Below are positions 43,887-53,118 of a stretch of 64,000 bases of DNA, in pieces (position 1 is the stretch's first letter; every line of letters begins with the position of its first letter). Position numbers and translations under genes: made by a program. Origin of the DNA: Anaerosalibacter bizertensis (GTDB lineage: Bacteria; Bacillota; Clostridia; Tissierellales; Sporanaerobacteraceae); assembly GCF_009696605.1 (NCBI RefSeq), contig NZ_VULR01000006.1, positions 1 through 64,000 on the forward strand, written 5' to 3'. The notes beneath the pieces were generated by a model. It was given only the letters and a program-made list of their open reading frames with translations. It made no database searches and was not told where the DNA came from.

Positions 43887-43920
43887 TATACCAAAAATGG
43901 TATACGTATTTTGCTATAAT
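43887..43920 (+). promoter_or_regulatory. Lipoprotein promoter with inverted repeat
   Basis: TATACC and GGTATA (43887-43904) form an inverted repeat just upstream of an extended -10 (TGCTATAAT, to 43920). There is no -35 box; the repeat occupies its place, suggesting regulator binding. Confidence 0.5.
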
Positions 43921-43969
43921 TATAGATAGATAAAAATAATAAATCATTGTAATATGAGGAGGGGTTTTT

Positions 43970-44797
43970 GTGAAAAAGCTTTTATTGATATTATTATCAA
44001 TTACTCTAGTATTTTCATTAGTAGGTTGTGGATCTAATGAAGCTCAAGAAGCAGATTCTAGCAAAGATAGTAATGAAAAAGTAGAAAAGATTTCAAAAGA
44101 AGACCTTGAGCAACTATATGCTGATCCAGATAAATTCAAAGGAAAAGAAGTGGAATTGTATGCTAAAATATTTGTACCAGTAGAAAGGGATGGAGATGCT
44201 ACATATATTCAAGCTTTTGGTGATCCAGTAAATTCTGATAAAAATACTATAATTGCCATAAAAGATTCTAAAATTGATTTAAAAGAAGGGGATATAATTC
44301 ATGTAATAGGAAAAGTGAAAGGAAGTTTTGATGGAGAAAATGCTTTTGGAGGTTCAATAACTGCACCAACAATAATTGCAGATTCTATAGAAAAAACAGA
44401 TTATGCTACAGCATTTGCTCCAGCAATCAAGACTGTAGAAGTAAATGAAGAAAAAGATCAACATGGTTGTAAATTGAAAATAGATAAAGTAGAAATTGCA
44501 GAAGATGAAACAAGGGTATATGTCAAATTAAATAATGGAACAGATAATAAAATTGATTTTTATAGCTTCAATACTCTTATAATACAAGGTGATAAACAAT
44601 ATGAAGCAGAGGAAAACTATGAGACAGGTTATCCTGAACCTCAAAGTGAAATATCGCCTGGAGTATCTACTGAAGGCATAATTAGATTTCCAAAAATAGA
44701 TTTAGAAGGAAAACAAGCAAAAATTGTATCAGAGGTATACTCTGATAATTATAATATAAATATGGAGCCATTTACTTTTGAAATTACATGGGATTAA
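43970..44797 (+). CDS. Lipoprotein with OB-fold-like and DUF4352-like domains
   Basis: A 275-residue lipoprotein. The signal ends in SLVGC (Cys20). Residues about 40-140 look like a small OB-fold domain of the tRNA_anti-like type (FKGKEVELYAKIFVPVERDG, IIHVIGKVKGSF). Residues 155-275 form a DUF4352-like beta-sandwich (CKLKIDKVEIAEDETRVYVKL, EISPGVSTEGIIRFP). The second domain is similar in kind to the prophage lipoprotein at 13496. Start GTG 43970 behind AGGAGGGGTTTTT. The ligand and role are unknown. Confidence 0.75.
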   Translation: MKKLLLILLSITLVFSLVGCGSNEAQEADSSKDSNEKVEKISKEDLEQLYADPDKFKGKEVELYAKIFVPVERDGDATYIQAFGDPVNSDKNTIIAIKDSKIDLKEGDIIHVIGKVKGSFDGENAFGGSITAPTIIADSIEKTDYATAFAPAIKTVEVNEEKDQHGCKLKIDKVEIAEDETRVYVKLNNGTDNKIDFYSFNTLIIQGDKQYEAEENYETGYPEPQSEISPGVSTEGIIRFPKIDLEGKQAKIVSEVYSDNYNINMEPFTFEITWD

Positions 44798-44826
44798 AAT
44801 ACAAGATTAATATCTATAATAAATAA

Positions 44827-44867
44827 AAAGCTCTAAACTTTCACCAGTGAAAGCTTAGAGCTTTTTT
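44827..44867 (+). terminator. Terminator after lipoprotein gene
   Basis: AAAGCTCTAA and TTAGAGCTTTTTT enclose an inner CTTTCAC/GTGAAAG hairpin. Confidence 0.85.
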
Positions 44868-44898
44868 ATGAAGCATATATAAATTTTAAAATTCTCCC

Positions 44899-44933
44899 AA
44901 ATGCAAGTTTTTATATAAAACTTGCATTTTTTA
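44899..44933 (+). terminator. Second terminator-like hairpin
   Basis: AAATGCAAGTTTT pairs with AAAACTTGCATTT, then TTTAC. TTGCAT in the right arm with TATAAT at 44943 could also form a promoter with a short 15-base spacer. Confidence 0.6.
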
Positions 44934-45117
44934 CTTGTAAAATATAATAGCGTATGTTACAATAACTTAAAATGTTGTAAAAGATAAAAACAAAAAAACA
45001 TAGATATAACAAGTCATACCCTTGTATATATACAAATAAAACTTCGAAAAACTTAATTTTAAGTATAAATGAAAAAGAAATGAAATCCTGCAAAAACAAA
45101 CAAATATGATTTTTAAA
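44934..45117. promoter_or_regulatory. Gene-free leader of the citrate operon
   Basis: No gene. TATAAT at 44943-44948 is the best -10. A perfect 14-bp palindrome TTGTATATATACAA lies at 45022-45035 and may be an operator. Confidence 0.45.
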
Positions 45118-45145
45118 TTGCAAGAATACATAACAATACTTGCAA
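45118..45145 (+). promoter_or_regulatory. Inverted repeat before Re-citrate synthase gene
   Basis: TTGCAAG (45118-45124) and CTTGCAA (45139-45145) are perfect inverted repeats whose centres are 21 bp apart (two helical turns), ending 18 bases before the ribosome site. Likely a repressor site; the regulator is unknown. Confidence 0.45.
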
Positions 45146-45172
45146 TATGGTAATTATAAAGGAGGAAAAGTT

Positions 45173-46519
45173 ATGAATTATACTGGAGTAGATACTTTAA
45201 GGCCAAATCTTTTTAAGGAAATGTTTCCTTATTCAGAGATACCAAAGGTTGTTTTTAACAATATTCAATTGCCTATGGAAATTCCAGAAGATATATGGAT
45301 TACAGATACTACATTTAGGGACGGACAACAATCCATATCTTCTATGACAGTAGAGCAAATGGTCAAAATATATGACTATTTACATAACCTTGACAATGGT
45401 TCAGGGATTATAAGGCAAACAGAGTTTTTCCTTTATTCTGATAAGGATAGAAAAGCAGTGGAGAAATGTATTGAAAGAGGATATGAATTTCCAGAGATAA
45501 CGTCATGGATTAGGGCTAATGAAGAAGATTTTAAACTAGTTAAAGAAATGGGGATAAAGGAAACAGGGATACTTATGTCTTGTTCTGATTATCATATATT
45601 CCACAAATTAAATAAGAATAGGAAGGAAGCTATGAAAAACTACCTTTCCATAGCAGAATCTGCATTAGAAAATGGTATAATTCCTAGATGCCATTTTGAA
45701 GATATAACAAGAGCAGACTTTTTTGGATTCGTTGTACCACTGGCTACAAATCTTATGAAACTTTCAAAAGAATCTGGTATTCCAGTGAAGATAAGGGCTT
45801 GTGATACTTTAGGAGTAGGAGTACCTCATGCTGGGGTAGAGCTTCCTAGAAGTGTACCAGCCATTATCCATGGATTAAGATATTATTCTAATGTACCATC
45901 GGAATCTATTGAATGGCATGGACACAACGACTATCATTCAGTAGTTACAAACTCAACTGCAACTTGGCTCTATGGCGGTTCTTCTGTAAATACTACTTTA
46001 TTTGGAATTGGAGAAAGGGTAGGAAACTGTCCATTAGAAGCTATGGTAGTTGAATACGGACAGATAAAGGGAAATACTAAAAATATGGATCTTAAAATAA
46101 TATCCGAAATAGCAGATTACTTTGAAAGGGAACTAAAATATGAAGTACCACCTCGTACACCTTTCGTTGGTAGTGAATTCAATGTTACTAGAGCAGGTAT
46201 TCATGCAGATGGACTTTTGAAAAATGAAGAGATATACAATAGTTTTGATACAAGGAAAATACTAGGAAGACCTGCAGTAGTAGCAGTAAATTCCTATTCT
46301 GGAATGGCTGGTATAGCAGCTTGGATAAATGGATATTTTGATTTAGATGATAGTCAAAAGATAGATAAAAAGGATAGAAGACTACTTCCAATTAAAAAAT
46401 GGATAGACAATGAATATGAAAATGGAAGAACTTCAAATATTAGAAATGATGAACTTAAAGAACTAACACTTAAATATGTTCCAAATATATTAGGAAATGA
46501 AGATACAAAAGCAATATAA
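45173..46519 (+). CDS. Re-citrate synthase
   Basis: A 448-residue enzyme of the isopropylmalate/homocitrate synthase (DRE-TIM) family, closest in appearance to the Re-citrate synthase of Clostridium kluyveri. It joins acetyl-CoA and oxaloacetate to citrate with Re stereochemistry. Motifs: ITDTTFRDGQQS (metal-binding D near residue 44), HFEDITRADFFG, ACDTLGVGVP, and WHGHNDYHSVV (metal-binding HxH). Context decides the name: aconitase and isocitrate dehydrogenase follow at once. ATG 45173 behind AAAGGAGGAAAAGTT is chosen. No Si-type citrate synthase is in the window. Confidence 0.85.
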   Translation: MNYTGVDTLRPNLFKEMFPYSEIPKVVFNNIQLPMEIPEDIWITDTTFRDGQQSISSMTVEQMVKIYDYLHNLDNGSGIIRQTEFFLYSDKDRKAVEKCIERGYEFPEITSWIRANEEDFKLVKEMGIKETGILMSCSDYHIFHKLNKNRKEAMKNYLSIAESALENGIIPRCHFEDITRADFFGFVVPLATNLMKLSKESGIPVKIRACDTLGVGVPHAGVELPRSVPAIIHGLRYYSNVPSESIEWHGHNDYHSVVTNSTATWLYGGSSVNTTLFGIGERVGNCPLEAMVVEYGQIKGNTKNMDLKIISEIADYFERELKYEVPPRTPFVGSEFNVTRAGIHADGLLKNEEIYNSFDTRKILGRPAVVAVNSYSGMAGIAAWINGYFDLDDSQKIDKKDRRLLPIKKWIDNEYENGRTSNIRNDELKELTLKYVPNILGNEDTKAI

Positions 46520-46542
46520 GTAGAAGAATTGGAGGAGAAAAA

Positions 46543-48468
46543 ATGAATCTTACAGTAGCGGAAAAGATAATAAAAGACCATTTAAAAATTGGAGAATTGA
46601 AAACTGGAAAAGAAATAGGTTTAAAAATAGATCAAACCCTAACCCAAGATTCTACTGGCACCATGGCTTATTTACAATTTGAAGCCATGGGAGTAGATAG
46701 GGTGAAGACTAAAAAATCTGTGGCCTATATTGATCACAATATGTTGCAAGCAGGTCCAGAAAATGCAGATGACCACCTATATATACAGACAGTAGCTAAA
46801 AAACATGGCATATATTTTTCAAAGCCAGGCAATGGAATATGTCATCAAGTCCATTTAGAAAGGTTTGGAGTACCTGGTCAGACCCTTCTAGGCTCAGATA
46901 GCCATACTCCAACTGGTGGAGGCATAGGAATGTTGGCTATAGGAGCAGGGGGACTAGATGTAGCAGTAGCTATGGCTGGAGGAGAATATTTCATAACTAT
47001 GCCTGAGATAGTGAAAGTAGAGCTAAGGGGAAAATTGAAGGCTGGTGTATCAGCTAAAGATATAATATTGGAGGTTTTGAGAAGGTATAAAGTTAAAGGT
47101 GGTATAAATAAGATATTTGAATACTGTGGAGAAGGAATCAAATATTTAACAGTGCCAGAAAGAGCAACTATAACCAATATGGGAGCAGAGCTTGGGGCTA
47201 CTACATCTATATTCCCTTCTGATGAAAACACCTATGAATTTTTAAAGGCTCAAGGGAGAGAAGAAGATTTTAGAGAAATAGTTGCAGATAAAGGTGCATA
47301 TTATAATGAAGAAATAATTATAGATCTTGATAAGTTGGAACCATTGATAGCTTGTCCCCATAGTCCAGACAATGTAGTACCTCTATCTAGTATGGAGAAT
47401 ATAAAGGTAAATCAAGTAGCCATAGGAAGTTGTACAAACTCTTCCTATATGGATTTAATGAAGGTAGCAGAAATATTGGATGGAAAAACTATAGCAGAAA
47501 ATGTATCATTAGTTATTTCCCCAGGTTCAAAACAAGTACTGAATATGCTTGCAAACAACGGAGCCTTAGGAAAACTTATAGCGGCAGGAGCTAGAATACT
47601 AGAATGTGGATGTGGTCCTTGTATAGGCATGGGGCAAGCACCAAATACTGATGGTATTTCACTGAGGACTTTCAATAGGAACTTTAAAGGTAGATCTGGA
47701 ACTGTTTCAGCCAATGTATATCTAGTAAGTCCTGAAGTAGCAGCAGTTTCAGCATTAACAGGATATATTACAAATCCAGAAGGCTATATAGATGATTTGA
47801 ATATAGATATGCCAGAAAAGTTCAATATAAATGATAATTTAATATTAGAACCAGCAGAAGTGGATAATGATATTGAAATATTAAGAGGACCAAATATTAA
47901 ACCCTTTCCTAAAAACAATCCATTAGGAAAAGAAATAGTAGGTAAAGTACTTATAAAGGTTGAAGACAATATAACAACAGATCATATAATGCCTTCAAAT
48001 GCAAAGCTATTGCCTTATAGATCCAATATTCCATATCTAGCAGACCATTGTTTAACCCCTTGTGATCCAGAGTTCCCAAAAAGAGCCAAAGAATATGGTG
48101 GAGGAATCATATTAGGAGGGCATAATTATGGTCAGGGTTCAAGTCGTGAACATGCAGCATTGGCACCATTGTATCTAGGCATCAAAGCTGTTATAGCAAA
48201 ATCTTTTGCAAGAATACACAAACAAAATTTAATTAACAATGGAATACTTCCACTAGTTTTCCAAAATGAAAAGGACTATGAAGACATAGATGTACTAGAT
48301 GAGTTGATTATAGAAAATATTTTAGAACAAATAAATGGGGATACAATAACCATAAAGAACAAGACTAAAGGTAAAGAATACAAGCTTCTACTAGAAGTAG
48401 AAGAAAGACAAAGGGAAATGTTAGAGGCAGGAGGATTGTTGAATCTAATAAAAGCTAAAAATAGATAA
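46543..48468 (+). CDS. Aconitate hydratase
   Basis: A 641-residue aconitase of the shorter, mitochondrial-like class (about 640 residues, not the 850-900 of AcnA/AcnB). It converts citrate to isocitrate. Cluster cysteines occur in GSCTNSS (about residue 300) and [11 protein letters not shown] (about 355). [16 protein letters not shown] and [10 protein letters not shown] are family motifs, and the swivel domain has [14 protein letters not shown]. Start ATG 46543 behind TTGGAGGAGAAAAA. Confidence 0.92.
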   Translation: MNLTVAEKIIKDHLKIGELKTGKEIGLKIDQTLTQDSTGTMAYLQFEAMGVDRVKTKKSVAYIDHNMLQAGPENADDHLYIQTVAKKHGIYFSKPGNGICHQVHLERFGVPGQTLLGSDSHTPTGGGIGMLAIGAGGLDVAVAMAGGEYFITMPEIVKVELRGKLKAGVSAKDIILEVLRRYKVKGGINKIFEYCGEGIKYLTVPERATITNMGAELGATTSIFPSDENTYEFLKAQGREEDFREIVADKGAYYNEEIIIDLDKLEPLIACPHSPDNVVPLSSMENIKVNQVAIGSCTNSSYMDLMKVAEILDGKTIAENVSLVISPGSKQVLNMLANNGALGKLIAAGARILECGCGPCIGMGQAPNTDGISLRTFNRNFKGRSGTVSANVYLVSPEVAAVSALTGYITNPEGYIDDLNIDMPEKFNINDNLILEPAEVDNDIEILRGPNIKPFPKNNPLGKEIVGKVLIKVEDNITTDHIMPSNAKLLPYRSNIPYLADHCLTPCDPEFPKRAKEYGGGIILGGHNYGQGSSREHAALAPLYLGIKAVIAKSFARIHKQNLINNGILPLVFQNEKDYEDIDVLDELIIENILEQINGDTITIKNKTKGKEYKLLLEVEERQREMLEAGGLLNLIKAKNR

Positions 48469-48502
48469 AATAATACTAATTTTACTTGAAAGGAGAATTC
48501 AA

Positions 48503-49498
48503 ATGGCGTATAATATAACATTAATTCCAGGAGACGGTATAGGGCCAGAAGTAATAGGAGCAGCAAGAAAGGTAATAGATGCATCAGGAGTAGATATTAG
48601 TTGGGAAATAGTAGAAGCTGGTGCTATTTCCAATAAAAATCTTGGAACTCCCCTGCCTAATTATGTTATAAATAGTATAAAGAAAAATAAAATAGCACTA
48701 AAAGGTCCAGTAACAACCCCTATTGGAGAAGGATTTAAAAGTGTCAATGTAACTTTAAGACAAAATCTAAATCTATTTGCCAATATAAGGCCTATAAAGT
48801 CCTATGAAGGTATAGAAAGTATCCATAAAAATGTTGACTTTGTAGTTGTAAGGGAAAATACTGAAGATTTATATACAGGTATAGAGCATATGGTAGGGGA
48901 AGATGCTGCAGAAAGTATCAAGATTATAACTAAAGATGCAAGTGAAAGAATATGTAGATTTGCCTTTGAATTGGCAAGAAGAGAAGGAAGGAAAAAAGTA
49001 ACTTTAGTACACAAGGCAAATATTATGAAGCTTTCTGATGGGCTTTTTTTAAGATGTGGAAAAGAAATTGCAAAGGAATATACAGATATAGAATTTGAAG
49101 ATATAATAGTAGATGCAATGAGTATGAAATTAGTCCAAAATCCTCAAAACTATGATGTCATTGTAGCTCCAAATTTATATGGAGATATATTATCAGATCT
49201 ATCAGCAGGATTGGTAGGGGGACTAGGTTTAGCACCAGGGGCCAATATAGGAGAAGATATAGCTGTATTTGAATCGGTCCATGGTTCAGCTCCAGATATA
49301 GCTGGAAAAAATATTGCAAATCCTACTTCAGCCATACTTTCGGGAGTAATGATGCTGAAATATATAGGAGAAGAAAGGGTAGCCAAGAAAATAGAAAATG
49401 CATTGGCTGAAACTCTTAAAGACAAGGGAACAATTGATTTAGGAGGAAATCTTGGAACTGAAGAATTTGCACAAGAAGTCATTAAAAATCTAAAATGA
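48503..49498 (+). CDS. Isocitrate dehydrogenase (isocitrate/isopropylmalate family)
   Basis: A 331-residue beta-decarboxylating dehydrogenase. Motifs: [60 protein letters not shown], and the metal site [19 protein letters not shown]. The S-x-N-V-x-L-R-x-x-L pattern ([13 protein letters not shown]) favours isocitrate over isopropylmalate. The 331-residue length suits the NAD-dependent type. It completes the path citrate to 2-oxoglutarate. Start ATG 48503 behind GAAAGGAGAATTCAA. Confidence 0.88.
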   Translation: MAYNITLIPGDGIGPEVIGAARKVIDASGVDISWEIVEAGAISNKNLGTPLPNYVINSIKKNKIALKGPVTTPIGEGFKSVNVTLRQNLNLFANIRPIKSYEGIESIHKNVDFVVVRENTEDLYTGIEHMVGEDAAESIKIITKDASERICRFAFELARREGRKKVTLVHKANIMKLSDGLFLRCGKEIAKEYTDIEFEDIIVDAMSMKLVQNPQNYDVIVAPNLYGDILSDLSAGLVGGLGLAPGANIGEDIAVFESVHGSAPDIAGKNIANPTSAILSGVMMLKYIGEERVAKKIENALAETLKDKGTIDLGGNLGTEEFAQEVIKNLK

Positions 49499-49534
49499 TA
49501 CTAATATTTAGTCCTTTTAAATGGAGGTATATGT

Positions 49535-52500
49535 ATGAAAAGAAAATTTAAAAAAGTCTTAGTTGCCAATAGAGGAGAAATTGCTATAAGAATATTTAGG
49601 GCTTGTAGTGAGCTAGGAATAAGAACTGTAGCCATATATTCTAATGAAGACAAAAACTCCCTATTTAGAACAAAAGCTGATGAATCCTATTTAATAGGAA
49701 AAAACAAAAGCCCTATAGATGCCTATTTAAATATTGATGAAATAATCAAACTTGCATTGAATAAAGGGGTAGATGCAATACACCCAGGTTATGGATTCTT
49801 ATCTGAAAACCCAGAGTTTTCAAGGAAATGTGAAGAAGTAGGCATTGAATTTATAGGTCCTAGACATAAAACTATGGAAAAATTAGGAGATAAAATTCAA
49901 TCTAAACTAGTAGCAAATAGTGTTGGAGTACCTACTATTCCAGGAGTAGAAAGAGCAGTAACTTCTGAAGAAGAAGCTATTGAATTTGCAAACTATTGTG
50001 GCTACCCTGTTATTTTAAAGGCTTCTGCTGGCGGCGGTGGAAGAGGTATGAGGGTTGTAGAAAATGAAAGTGATTTATTAAAAGAATATTATAGTGCCAA
50101 AAATGAAGCTAAAAAAGCTTTTGGTATAGATGATATTTTTATAGAAAAATATTTAGAAAAACCAAAACATATAGAAGTTCAAATACTAGGGGATAAATAT
50201 GGAAATATTGTCCATCTCCATGAAAGAGATTGTTCAATTCAAAGAAGGCATCAAAAGGTAATCGAATATACTCCAGCCTTTTCTGTTAAAGAAGAAATAA
50301 GAGGAAGAATATGTGCTGACGCAATAAAAATAGCTAAGTCTGTTGATTATAGGGGAGTAGGAACTGTTGAGTTCTTGCTAGACAAATATGGAAACCACTA
50401 TTTCATTGAAGTGAATCCAAGGCTCCAAGTTGAACATACCGTTACTGAAATGGTAACAGGAATAGATATAGTACAAAGCCAAATATTAGTAGCAGAAGGC
50501 TATAGTCTTGATTCTGAAGAAATAGGTATCAAAAGCCAAGATGATATAGAAGTAAGAGGTTATGCTATCCAATGTAGGGTAACTACAGAAGACCCACTAA
50601 ATAATTTTGCACCAGATACAGGAACTATAGATATATATAGAACAGGCTCTGGATTTGGCATAAGGTTGGATGGAGGCAATGGATTTACAGGAGCTACTAT
50701 AAGTCCATATTATGACAGCCTTTTAGTTAAAATAACAGCTTGGTCTAGAACCTTTGAAGATGCTACGAGAAAGGTAAGTAGGGCTCTAAGAGAACAAAAG
50801 ATAAGAGGAGTAAAGACAAATATACCATTTTTAATAAATGTATTGAACCATGAAGACTTTATAAATGGTAAATGTGATACTGGATTTATTTCAGACAATC
50901 CAGAACTATTCGATATAAGGACAAAGAAAGATAAAGAACTTAAAGTACTCACATATTTAGGGGAAAAAGTTGTAAATGAAACCAAAGGTCAAAAACCAGA
51001 TTTAGATATTCCTAAAGTTCCCCATGTAAATAGACCGGAAAAACTATATGGAACTAAACAAATATTAGATGAAAAGGGTCCAGAAGGCCTTGTAGATTGG
51101 ATAAAAGGAAGGAATAATTTACTCCTTACAGATACAACTATGAGGGATGCCCATCAATCCCTAATGGCTACTAGAATGAGAACTATCGATATGATGAGAA
51201 TAGCAGAGGCTACATCTGTATTAGGAAAAGATCTATTTTCATTGGAAATGTGGGGAGGAGCTACTTTTGATGTATCCTATAGATTCTTAAAAGAATCTCC
51301 ATGGGAAAGATTAGAATTATTGAGAAAAGAAATACCGAATATACTGTTCCAAATGTTAATTAGAGGGGCTAATGGTGTTGGTTACAAAAACTATCCAGAC
51401 AATGTTATTAGAAAATTTGTAAAAGAATCTGCTGAAAGTGGAATAGATGTTTTCAGAGTATTCGATTCACTAAACTGGATAAAAGGAATGGAAGTAGCTA
51501 TAGATGAAGTATTGAAAGCTGGAAAAGTAGCAGAGGCTTGTATCTGTTATACAGGGGATATATTAGATGAAACTAGGGACAAATATACTTTAGACTACTA
51601 TGTAAAGACTGCTAAGGAAATCGAAAAAACAGGTGCCCATATATTAGGAATAAAAGATATGTCATCCCTTCTAAAACCACAAGCAGCTTATAAGTTAATA
51701 AAGGCATTGAAAAATGAAATAAGTATTCCAATCCATCTTCATACCCATGATACTAGTGGAAATGGTATAGCTACAGTCCTTATGGCTACAATGGCAGGAG
51801 TAGATATAGTAGATACAGCCTTCAATAGCATGGCAGGACTAACTAGCCAACCAGCACTAAACTCCGTAGTTGCAGCACTAGAGCATACAGATAGGAGTAC
51901 AGGATTAGAATTAGACGATTTACAAAAGATTTCCGACTACTGGGCAACTATAAGACCAATATATAGCCAGTTTGAATCAGAACTGAAATCTGGTACTACA
52001 GAAATATATAAATATGAAATACCAGGTGGACAGTACTCAAACCTTAAGCCTCAAGTTGAAAGCTTTGGACTAGGCCATAGATTTGAAGATGTAAAGGAAA
52101 TGTATAAAACAGTAAATGAAATGCTTGGAGATATAGTGAAGGTAACACCTTCTTCCAAAGTTGTAGGTGATATGGCTATATTTATGGTTCAAAATGATTT
52201 GACACCTGAAAATATATATGAAAAAGGAAAGAACATGGCTTTCCCAGATTCAGTAGTTTCGTATTTCCAAGGTATGATGGGGCAACCTATGGGAGGATTT
52301 CCAGAAAAACTTCAAAAATTAGTTCTAAAAGGAGAAAAACCTATTACCTGCAGACCAGGAGAACTATTGGAACCTGAAGACTTTGAAAAAATTGAAGAGC
52401 ATTTAAGGGAAAACTTTAAAATAGAACCTACAGACAAGGATACTCTATCCTACGCACTCTATCCAAAGGTATTCGAAGACTATCTAAAATATATTGAAGA

Positions 52501-52966
52501 GCATGGTGATTTTAGCAGGATGGGTAGCGATATATTCTTCCATGGTATAAAAGAAGGGGAAACTTGTGAAGTAGAAATAGAAGAAGGAAAAATATTAGTT
52601 ATAAAACTTCTTGAAATAGGAAGATTAGATGAAGAAGGCAATAGAACCCTATACTTTGAAGTAAATGATAGTAGAAGAGCCATAAAGATCTATGATGAAG
52701 CAAGTGTAGTAACAAATGAAGCGGTTTACACCCAAATGGCAGATCCAGAAAATAAAAAAGAAATTGGTGCAAGTATCCCAGGTACTGTAGCTAAAATATT
52801 AGTAGAACCTGGAGCTAAAGTAAAGGCAAAAGAAACTGTAGCCATTATAGAAGCTATGAAAATGGAGACAAATGTAACTAGCCCTGTAGATGGCACAGTT
52901 AAATCAATTATAGTAAAAGAAGGACAGAATGTAGAAAGTGGAGAATTATTAATAAGATTAGACTAA
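49535..52966 (+). CDS. pyc: Pyruvate carboxylase
   Basis: A 1,143-residue single-chain biotin enzyme making oxaloacetate from pyruvate. Residues 1-450 are the biotin carboxylase (VLVANRGEIAIRIFRAC, GGGGRGMR, EVNPRLQVEHTVTE). Residues 530-800 are the carboxyltransferase (TTMRDAHQSLMATRMRT, the metal-site HLHTHDTSGNG). The biotinyl domain at the end has EAMKMET. It follows the citrate branch genes and supplies their oxaloacetate. Start ATG 49535 behind ATGGAGGTATAT. Terminator right after the stop. Confidence 0.97.
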   Translation: MKRKFKKVLVANRGEIAIRIFRACSELGIRTVAIYSNEDKNSLFRTKADESYLIGKNKSPIDAYLNIDEIIKLALNKGVDAIHPGYGFLSENPEFSRKCEEVGIEFIGPRHKTMEKLGDKIQSKLVANSVGVPTIPGVERAVTSEEEAIEFANYCGYPVILKASAGGGGRGMRVVENESDLLKEYYSAKNEAKKAFGIDDIFIEKYLEKPKHIEVQILGDKYGNIVHLHERDCSIQRRHQKVIEYTPAFSVKEEIRGRICADAIKIAKSVDYRGVGTVEFLLDKYGNHYFIEVNPRLQVEHTVTEMVTGIDIVQSQILVAEGYSLDSEEIGIKSQDDIEVRGYAIQCRVTTEDPLNNFAPDTGTIDIYRTGSGFGIRLDGGNGFTGATISPYYDSLLVKITAWSRTFEDATRKVSRALREQKIRGVKTNIPFLINVLNHEDFINGKCDTGFISDNPELFDIRTKKDKELKVLTYLGEKVVNETKGQKPDLDIPKVPHVNRPEKLYGTKQILDEKGPEGLVDWIKGRNNLLLTDTTMRDAHQSLMATRMRTIDMMRIAEATSVLGKDLFSLEMWGGATFDVSYRFLKESPWERLELLRKEIPNILFQMLIRGANGVGYKNYPDNVIRKFVKESAESGIDVFRVFDSLNWIKGMEVAIDEVLKAGKVAEACICYTGDILDETRDKYTLDYYVKTAKEIEKTGAHILGIKDMSSLLKPQAAYKLIKALKNEISIPIHLHTHDTSGNGIATVLMATMAGVDIVDTAFNSMAGLTSQPALNSVVAALEHTDRSTGLELDDLQKISDYWATIRPIYSQFESELKSGTTEIYKYEIPGGQYSNLKPQVESFGLGHRFEDVKEMYKTVNEMLGDIVKVTPSSKVVGDMAIFMVQNDLTPENIYEKGKNMAFPDSVVSYFQGMMGQPMGGFPEKLQKLVLKGEKPITCRPGELLEPEDFEKIEEHLRENFKIEPTDKDTLSYALYPKVFEDYLKYIEEHGDFSRMGSDIFFHGIKEGETCEVEIEEGKILVIKLLEIGRLDEEGNRTLYFEVNDSRRAIKIYDEASVVTNEAVYTQMADPENKKEIGASIPGTVAKILVEPGAKVKAKETVAIIEAMKMETNVTSPVDGTVKSIIVKEGQNVESGELLIRLD

Positions 52967-52989
52967 AAGGGGCTGAAAAGCCCCTTTTT
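52965..52989 (+). terminator. Terminator after pyc
   Basis: AAAAGGGGCT and AGCCCCTTTTT around GAAA, overlapping the stop codon. Confidence 0.9.
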
Positions 52990-53042
52990 AGTCATTTAAA
53001 TACAAAATAAAACCTTAAAAAGGTGCAAGTATTTATATAAAT

Positions 53043-53048
53043 GGTATA
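53043..53048 (+). promoter_or_regulatory. Probable ftsH promoter -10
   Basis: TATAAT in GGTATAAT; a GTGCAA sequence 16 bases upstream may serve as a weak -35. Confidence 0.4.
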
Positions 53049-53118
53049 ATTAATCTATCTAAGAATTTTATTTGTAATATTTGAACTTTAAAATAAGAAC
53101 ATGGAGGAAGTTAAACTT

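Noticed and set aside
45173..46519. Naming the enzyme homocitrate or 2-isopropylmalate synthase
   Set aside because: The family fits, but aconitase, isocitrate dehydrogenase and pyruvate carboxylase next to it favour Re-citrate synthase; leucine or lysine genes are absent.
45118..53030. A TGCAAGTATT-like string shared by the citrate leader and the ftsH promoter as a common operator
   Set aside because: In ftsH it coincides with the -35 region and a 10-bp match is expected by chance in AT-rich DNA.
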